From CAZBRS01 sp964494475 (GTDB lineage Bacteria; Myxococcota_A; UBA9042; CAZBRS01): DNA of 14,208 bases. Positions 6,561 through 11,543 of the stretch are shown in pieces. The DNA lies in the NCBI GenBank assembly GCA_964494475.1, contig CAZBRS010000091.1, forward strand, positions 1-14,208. The letters run 5' to 3'. The stretch's first letter is position 1. Every line of letters starts with the position of its first letter. The notes under the pieces are model-generated. The model was not told where the DNA came from. It did no database searches and worked only from the letters and a program-made list of their open reading frames with translations. Made by a program: the position numbers and the translations under genes.

Positions 6561-7298
6561 CTACGGGTTCGGCGGGGGCACCAGCGTGTCCTGCAGGTTC
6601 TGCATCTCCTCGGCCTGCTCGGCGGCCTTCAGCATCTCTTCGGGCAGGCTCGTCACGAAGGTCTCGGCCACGAAGGTGCGCCGGCCCCGGAAGCCCTCTT
6701 TCCACTCGATCGTGACCTTCAGCTTGCGAATGCGGTCGGCCGCGAACTGCACCACCTGCGGCAGGAACATCTGGGTGCCCATCAGCGCCGTGAGGATCGA
6801 GTCCCACTGGATGGGGCACATGGCCATCAGGTAGTCGGCCTCGGGGCCGAAGAACGGGGCCGCGAACATGAACAGCTTGGACATGCCCTCGTCCATGGGC
6901 AGGCCGCCCGACGACGCGTTCTTCAACTGGTCGCCGATGCCGTTCAGGTTCTCCATGTTGCCGCCGAACATGCTGCCCATGCTGGCCATGGACAGCTCGC
7001 TGACCTGCTCGGGGGTGATGTCCATCTGGATGAGATCGTAGGAGCACGTGTAGTCCCGGAAGTCGTTCGGCAGGTCGCAGTCGCGCCCCGTGATGCTGTT
7101 CGACGGGAAGCCCTCGCGGGCGTACTCGATCTCGAGGTCGGTCATGGCCCAGTGCAGCAGGTGCGAGGCCGTGGTCGATCGGTGCACCGTGGCGTTCATG
7201 GTGATGGTGGTGGTCTGCAGCGCGCTGATCGCCATGAACGACATGGACAGGATCATGAGCGCGACCATCACCTCGAGCAGCGAGAACCCGCGTCGCAT
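6561..7298 (-). CDS. gspI: Type II secretion system minor pseudopilin GspI with large insertion
   Basis: 245 aa, about twice the usual 120-130 aa of GspI. The prepilin leader is very short, MRRG/FSLLEVMVALMILS, with cleavage after Gly4, Phe at +1 and Glu at +5. The core continues to about residue 92 and resumes at about 183 with RIRKLKVTIEWKEG and RRTFVAETFV, which match the C-terminal beta sheet of GspI. Between them, 93-182 is an insertion rich in Met, Gly, Ser and Asn (for example SMASMGSMFGGNMENLNGIG, 103-122). Cys74 and Cys85 could pair. A GGGGAG Shine-Dalgarno sequence (7307-7312) lies 8 nt from the ATG in the operon's longest spacer (35 bp after gspH). It sits between gspH and gspJ, as in other gsp clusters. 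Confidence 0.9.
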   Translation of the reverse strand: MRRGFSLLEVMVALMILSMSFMAISALQTTTITMNATVHRSTTASHLLHWAMTDLEIEYAREGFPSNSITGRDCDLPNDFRDYTCSYDLIQMDITPEQVSELSMASMGSMFGGNMENLNGIGDQLKNASSGGLPMDEGMSKLFMFAAPFFGPEADYLMAMCPIQWDSILTALMGTQMFLPQVVQFAADRIRKLKVTIEWKEGFRGRRTFVAETFVTSLPEEMLKAAEQAEEMQNLQDTLVPPPNP

Positions 7299-7333
7299 CG
7301 ACCAATCTCCCCATCGCCACTGCCGTTGCAGAC

Positions 7334-8074
7334 CTAGTCGTGCTCGATCTCGAGCACGTCGTCGTCGCGCTTCTCGTGGTAGACGCGCGCAATGCCCATG
7401 GCCGGCTCGGTCACCACCGTCCAGGTCTCCTCGTCGTTGGCCACGTAGATGAGCGCGCGCTCGATGGTCCCGTCGGGGAAGAAGTGGATGGTGCTCTTCC
7501 CCTCGGTCTGCAGCTCCTTGCGGTACTGCGTGAGCACGCCCTCGAAGCGCACGCCCGTGCCGAGCTCGAGGTGCTTCAACAGGTTGGCCTTGCGCCGCAG
7601 CTGGTCCTTGGGGCGCGCGTCGGCGCCCTTGGCCTCGGGTGCGTCGGCCGAAGCGGCCTGCGGGGCCGGTCCGCCGGGCTCTCCGCCCGCTCCGCCGCCC
7701 TCGGCCGGGGCGCCGACGGTCTGGTCGGAGACCGGGGGACTCTTCGGGTCCTTGCCCGCCTTGGCGGCCTCCTTGGCCTCCTGCTCGTCGTCGGCGTCGG
7801 TGCGCACGAACACGGCGCAGCCCTTGGCCGACGGCTTCACCTCCTCACCGCTGTACTTGCCGGTGCCGAGGTCGAGCACCAGGCGGTAATAGCCGTTGTT
7901 CATCACCGCCAGGTTGTGCAGGTAGCGCACGGCCCCGGCCAGGCGCGAGGCGTCGGTCTTCAGGCGGGCCACCTCGAGCGCGCCCACGTTCATCACCACC
8001 ACGGTCATCAGGATGCCCATGAGGGCGACCACCGTGACCAGTTCGATGAGGGTGAATCCGCGGGCGAGGCGCAT
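7334..8074 (-). CDS. gspH: Type II secretion system minor pseudopilin GspH with disordered linker
   Basis: 246 aa; GspH is usually 150-200 aa. The leader MRLARG/FTLIELVTVVALMG is a clear type IV prepilin signal with cleavage after Gly6, Phe at +1 and Glu at +5. The helix continues into a region resembling GspH/FimT (SRLAGAVRYLHNLAVMNNGYYRLVLDL, cut here at its ends 43-69). A low-complexity Ala/Gly/Pro/Asp/Lys insertion occupies about 94-160, and the sheet resumes at FEGVLTQY and STIHFFPDGTIERALIYV, the FPDG-type motif common near the end of GspH. It begins 7 bp after the gspG stop with only a weak AGGG sequence, so it is probably coupled to gspG. In T2SS models GspH joins the helical GspG shaft to the tip complex. 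Confidence 0.92.
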   Translation of the reverse strand: MRLARGFTLIELVTVVALMGILMTVVVMNVGALEVARLKTDASRLAGAVRYLHNLAVMNNGYYRLVLDLGTGKYSGEEVKPSAKGCAVFVRTDADDEQEAKEAAKAGKDPKSPPVSDQTVGAPAEGGGAGGEPGGPAPQAASADAPEAKGADARPKDQLRRKANLLKHLELGTGVRFEGVLTQYRKELQTEGKSTIHFFPDGTIERALIYVANDEETWTVVTEPAMGIARVYHEKRDDDVLEIEHD

Positions 8075-8081
8075 GGGAGCC

Positions 8082-8510
8082 CTATTCGTAACAGATGTCG
8101 TCTTCGGTCCCTTCCTTGCGGTCGGGGCCCTTGGAGCAGAGGTCGTAGGTGCCGTCGGACTTGGAGGCGGGGTAGTTGTAGATGACGTCCTGCTTCCAGG
8201 GATCCTTCAGCTGGTTCTCCTTGAGCAGCGGGTTCTTCCCCTGGGCGAGCGCGCTCAGGCTGTCGGGGTAGTCCTCCTCGACCGAATAGATGTCGAGCGC
8301 GTTGGCGATGACCCGCAGCTGGTTCTTGCCAATGTCGATCTTGGCGCGCGCCAGGTAGTTCATGACGCCGTAGCCGATGGCGGCCGACATGATGGAGATG
8401 ATGGCGATGACGACCATGATCTCGATCAGCGTCATGCCGCGCAGGTTGCCCGTGACCTGACGGCCCGTCAGGTTGCGAACGCCGTCGTTCTCTCGAAGCT
8501 CGGTTCCCAT
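8082..8510 (-). CDS. gspG: Type II secretion system major pseudopilin GspG
   Basis: 142 aa. GspG polymerises into the pseudopilus shaft. The leader is long for a prepilin (25 residues, ending GNLRG) before MTLIEIMVVIAIISIMSA; position +1 is Met instead of Phe, and Glu is at +5. Family signatures follow: DPWKQDVIYNYPA (103-115) and the C-terminal loop TYDLCSKGPDRKEGTEDDI (121-139), where canonical GspG binds calcium. Cys125 and Cys140 bracket that loop, and Arg111-class residues aside, an Arg (131) stands where the usual motif has Gly after Asp. The ATG at 8510 has GGAGG (8517-8521) at 6-nt spacing, which decides the start; the frame is open farther upstream only as a shadow of gspF. It starts 11 bp after gspF. 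Confidence 0.94.
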   Translation of the reverse strand: MGTELRENDGVRNLTGRQVTGNLRGMTLIEIMVVIAIISIMSAAIGYGVMNYLARAKIDIGKNQLRVIANALDIYSVEEDYPDSLSALAQGKNPLLKENQLKDPWKQDVIYNYPASKSDGTYDLCSKGPDRKEGTEDDICYE

Positions 8511-8521
8511 GGCCTTCCTCC

Positions 8522-9781
8522 CTATTTCTGAATCATCTCGTTCATTTGCAGCATCGGCATCAGGATCGAGAACATCAGGAACGCGACCATGATGCCCATG
8601 CCGACGATGATCAGCGGCTCGAGGGCGCTGGTCAGCGTCTGCACCTTGGCCTCGACCTGCGCGTCGTACGCGTCGGCGGTGTTCTTCAGCATGCTCTCGA
8701 CCTGCCCCGTGCGCTCGCCGATGCGCACCATGTGCGTCATCATGGGCGGGAACTCGCCGCTGCGCTCGAGGGGCTCGGCGATCGACGCGCCCTCGCGGAT
8801 CTCGTCGCGCGCGTCCTCGATCACCTTGGCGAGCACCGCGTTGTTGACCACGTTCTTCACGATCGACAGCGCGTTCAGGAGCGGCACGCCCGAGCCCATC
8901 AGCGTGGCCAGCGTGCGGGCGAAGCGCGCCACGGCCACCAGGCGGATGAGCTTGCCGAACACCGGCAGGTGCAGCTTGAAGCGGTCGAAGCGCAGCTGCC
9001 CGGCCTCGGTGGCCTTCCAGCGCCGGAACCAGGTCGCGCCGCCCCAGACGGCCAGGCCGAACAGCCACCAGTAGTCGCGCATGGCCCCGCTGATGGCGAT
9101 CAGCCCGCGCGTCAGGGCCGGCAACTCGGCGCCCATCTCGGTGAACATCTCGGTGAGCTTGGGGATGACGAACACCATCATCAACGTGACGATGCCGAGG
9201 CCCACGCACAGCATGATCACGGGGTAGGCCAGCGCGCCCACGATCTTGTTCTTCAGGCGCACCGAGCTCTCGGTGAACTCGGCCAGGCGCTCGAACACCA
9301 CGTCGAGGGCGCCACTCGACTCACCGGCGCGCACCATGTTGGCGTACAGGTCGCTGAAGGCCTTGGGGTGCTTCATGAGGGCCTGCGAGAGGCTGACGCC
9401 TTCCTTCACGTCCTGGCGCACGCGCGTCAGGATCTCCTTCAGCTTGGGGTTCTCGAGCTGGTCGCTGATGGCCGACAGCGACTCGACCACCGGGATGCCG
9501 GCGCGCAGCAGCGTCGCCATCTGGCGCGTGATCTCGGACACCTCCTGCAGCTTGACGCGCTGGAAGCGCCCCTTGAAGCTGACCTCGCGCGACGCGGTCG
9601 TGGCCTCCTGGCCCTTGACCGTCGCCTTCTCGCCGCCGCCCGAGATCTTCTCCTTGTACTCGGTCAGGAAGATGCCCTGGCGCTTCAGGGTGGCCTGCAG
9701 CACGCGCGTGTTCTCGGCGTCGAGCACGCCGTCGACCGTCTTGCCCTTCGCGTTCAGGCCCTTGTACTGGAAGAGCGCCAT
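8522..9781 (-). CDS. gspF: Type II secretion system inner-membrane platform protein GspF
   Basis: 419 aa, close to the family's usual 400. GspF is the polytopic membrane platform contacted by GspE and GspL. The N-terminus ALFQYKGLNAKGKTVDG is the standard GspF opening. Two homologous cytoplasmic GspF domains begin at about 82 (ITRQMATLLRAGIPVVESL) and 286 (RFARTLATLMGSGVPLLNAL), each with the ArgAlaGlyGlu-type or ArgIleGlyGlu motif (151-154, 353-356). Transmembrane segments are visible at about 184-206, 237-252 and 389-411. A Gly/Lys/Thr-rich linker (47-67) separates the N-terminal region from the first domain. The gene starts 1 nt after the gspE stop without a well-placed Shine-Dalgarno sequence, so translation is probably coupled to gspE. 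Confidence 0.96.
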   Translation of the reverse strand: MALFQYKGLNAKGKTVDGVLDAENTRVLQATLKRQGIFLTEYKEKISGGGEKATVKGQEATTASREVSFKGRFQRVKLQEVSEITRQMATLLRAGIPVVESLSAISDQLENPKLKEILTRVRQDVKEGVSLSQALMKHPKAFSDLYANMVRAGESSGALDVVFERLAEFTESSVRLKNKIVGALAYPVIMLCVGLGIVTLMMVFVIPKLTEMFTEMGAELPALTRGLIAISGAMRDYWWLFGLAVWGGATWFRRWKATEAGQLRFDRFKLHLPVFGKLIRLVAVARFARTLATLMGSGVPLLNALSIVKNVVNNAVLAKVIEDARDEIREGASIAEPLERSGEFPPMMTHMVRIGERTGQVESMLKNTADAYDAQVEAKVQTLTSALEPLIIVGMGIMVAFLMFSILMPMLQMNEMIQK

Positions 9782-9782
9782 G

Positions 9783-11543
9783 CTACACCAGGTCGTCCTG
9801 CGTCACGCGCAGGATCTCTTCGGTGGTCGTGACCCCGCGCGCCACCTTGAGCGCGCCGTCGTCGCGCAGGGGGCGCATGCCCTCCTTCACGGCCTGGCGC
9901 TTCAGGAGGTTCGCCTCCTGGCGACGCACCACCATGCTGCGCAGCTCGTCGGTGACCGTGAGCAGCTCGTAGATGCCGGTGCGGCCGCGGTAGCCCGTGC
10001 CGCGGCACTCGGGGCAGCCCACCGGGTTCGCCCGGTAGGCGTGCTGGATGTGGCCCTGGGTCATGAGCTCGCGCAGGTACGGCAGCTCGTTCAGCTCGAA
10101 CTCGCTGGGCTCGTAGGGCTGCCGGCAGTGCTTGCACACGCGGCGCACCAGGCGCTGGGCCATGATGGCCATGACCGAGCTCGCGATGAGGAAGGGCTCG
10201 ACGCCGATGTCGATCAGGCGCGTGAAGGCCGAGGCGGCGTCGTTGGTGTGCAGCGTCGAGAACACCAGGTGGCCCGTGAGCGAGGCCTGCACGGCGATCT
10301 CGGCGGTCTCCATGTCGCGGATCTCGCCGACCAGCACCACGTCGGGGTCCTGGCGCAGCGTGGCGCGCAGGCCGCTGGCGAAGGTGAAGCCGATCTTGGC
10401 GTTCACGTGCATCTGGCCGATGCCCTGCAGCTGGTACTCGACCGGGTCCTCGATGGTCAGGATGTTCTTGTCGGGCGTGTTGATGCGGCTGAGCCCCGCG
10501 TAGAGCGTGGTGGTCTTGCCCGAGCCGGTGGGGCCCGTGACCAGCAGGATGCCGTGGGGGCGCAGGATGAGCTTCTCGAAGGCCACCAGGTTGTCGTCGA
10601 GGAAGCCGAGGTCCTCGAGACGCAGGATGGTGGCGGCCTTGTCGAGGATGCGGAGCACCGCGCGCTCGCCGTGGGCCGTCGGGATGGTCGACAGGCGGAA
10701 GTCGACGTCGTTGCCCGCGATGCGCTTGCGGATGCGCCCGTCCTGGGGCAGGCGCTTCTCGGCGATGTTCAGGTTGCCCATGATCTTGATGCGCGAGGTG
10801 ACGCCGGCCTGGAGCTTCTTGGGGATCTGCAGCATCTCGCGCAGCACGCCGTCCTTGCGGAAGCGCACGGACAGGAAGGTCTCCATGGGCTCGACGTGGA
10901 TGTCGGAGGCGAGCTCCTTGACGGCCTGGCGGATGATGGAGTTGACGAGCCGGATGATGGGCGCCTCGTCGTTCTCCTCGATGATGTCGATGCGGGTGCC
11001 GAGCTCGTCCTCGACCTCCTCCTCGTCCTGGCCCTTCTCGCCCTCGATCGAGCCCATGACCTTCTCGGCGTCGAGCAGGCGGTCGAAGACGCGGTTCATG
11101 CCGGCCAGCACCTTCTCGCGCGGGCACACGACCACGCCCACGGCCTTGCCGTAGATCGTCTGCAGGTCGTCGCGCGCCTCGAGGTCGAACGGATCGACCA
11201 TGGCCACGATCAGCCGGTCCTCCTCGTCGCGGATGGGCAGCAGCTGGTGGGAGCGGGCGTACTGGATGTTGAGGCGCGTGACCAGGTGGGGATCGATGTC
11301 CTCGGGCTCGAACGACGCGAGGAACGGCAGGCCCAGCTGCGACGCCAGCGCCTCGGCCAGGTCGGCCTCGGTGACGGCCTTCAGGCTGACGAGGATCTGC
11401 CCGATCAGGCCGCCCTTCTCCTCCTGGATCGAGAGCGCCGTGGCGAGCACGCTGTCCGACGTCTTGCGGGCGCCGATCAGGATCTGCCCCAGCAGCCGGC
11501 TGGAGGCCGCCTGCGGGAACATGGCGTCGGTGCCGGTCCTCAT
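9783..11543 (-). CDS. gspE: Type II secretion system assembly ATPase GspE
   Basis: 586 aa. GspE is the cytoplasmic hexameric ATPase that powers pseudopilus growth. All catalytic boxes are present: Walker A GPTGSGKTTT (337-346), Asp box TIEDPVEY (363-370), Walker B DPDVVLVGEIRD (399-410) and His box STLHTNDA (429-436). A C-terminal zinc-binding tetracysteine motif has CxxC at 470/473 and 510/513. The N-terminal region holds two MshEN-like repeats (about 16-40 and 45-69, ending ALASQLGLPF), then an acidic linker (165-192) and the N2 domain with ASDIHVEP (212-219). The start overlaps the gspD stop as ATGA; GAGGAG (11552-11557) lies 8 nt upstream. An in-frame ATG at Met8 is a less well supported alternative. 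The longer upstream open frame is a shadow of gspD. Confidence 0.97.
   Translation of the reverse strand: MRTGTDAMFPQAASSRLLGQILIGARKTSDSVLATALSIQEEKGGLIGQILVSLKAVTEADLAEALASQLGLPFLASFEPEDIDPHLVTRLNIQYARSHQLLPIRDEEDRLIVAMVDPFDLEARDDLQTIYGKAVGVVVCPREKVLAGMNRVFDRLLDAEKVMGSIEGEKGQDEEEVEDELGTRIDIIEENDEAPIIRLVNSIIRQAVKELASDIHVEPMETFLSVRFRKDGVLREMLQIPKKLQAGVTSRIKIMGNLNIAEKRLPQDGRIRKRIAGNDVDFRLSTIPTAHGERAVLRILDKAATILRLEDLGFLDDNLVAFEKLILRPHGILLVTGPTGSGKTTTLYAGLSRINTPDKNILTIEDPVEYQLQGIGQMHVNAKIGFTFASGLRATLRQDPDVVLVGEIRDMETAEIAVQASLTGHLVFSTLHTNDAASAFTRLIDIGVEPFLIASSVMAIMAQRLVRRVCKHCRQPYEPSEFELNELPYLRELMTQGHIQHAYRANPVGCPECRGTGYRGRTGIYELLTVTDELRSMVVRRQEANLLKRQAVKEGMRPLRDDGALKVARGVTTTEEILRVTQDDLV

Noticed and set aside
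2525..6715. Very long plus-strand open frame (1396 aa) opposite gspI-gspL
   Set aside because: It is His/Arg/Leu/Gly-rich, runs through the N gap, has no domain features and mirrors minus-strand genes. Long antisense frames are expected with GC-rich third positions.
7299..7333. An internal promoter or terminator in the longest intergenic spacer (gspH-gspI)
   Set aside because: The 35 bp hold a good gspI ribosome binding site but no convincing -10/-35 pair or hairpin.
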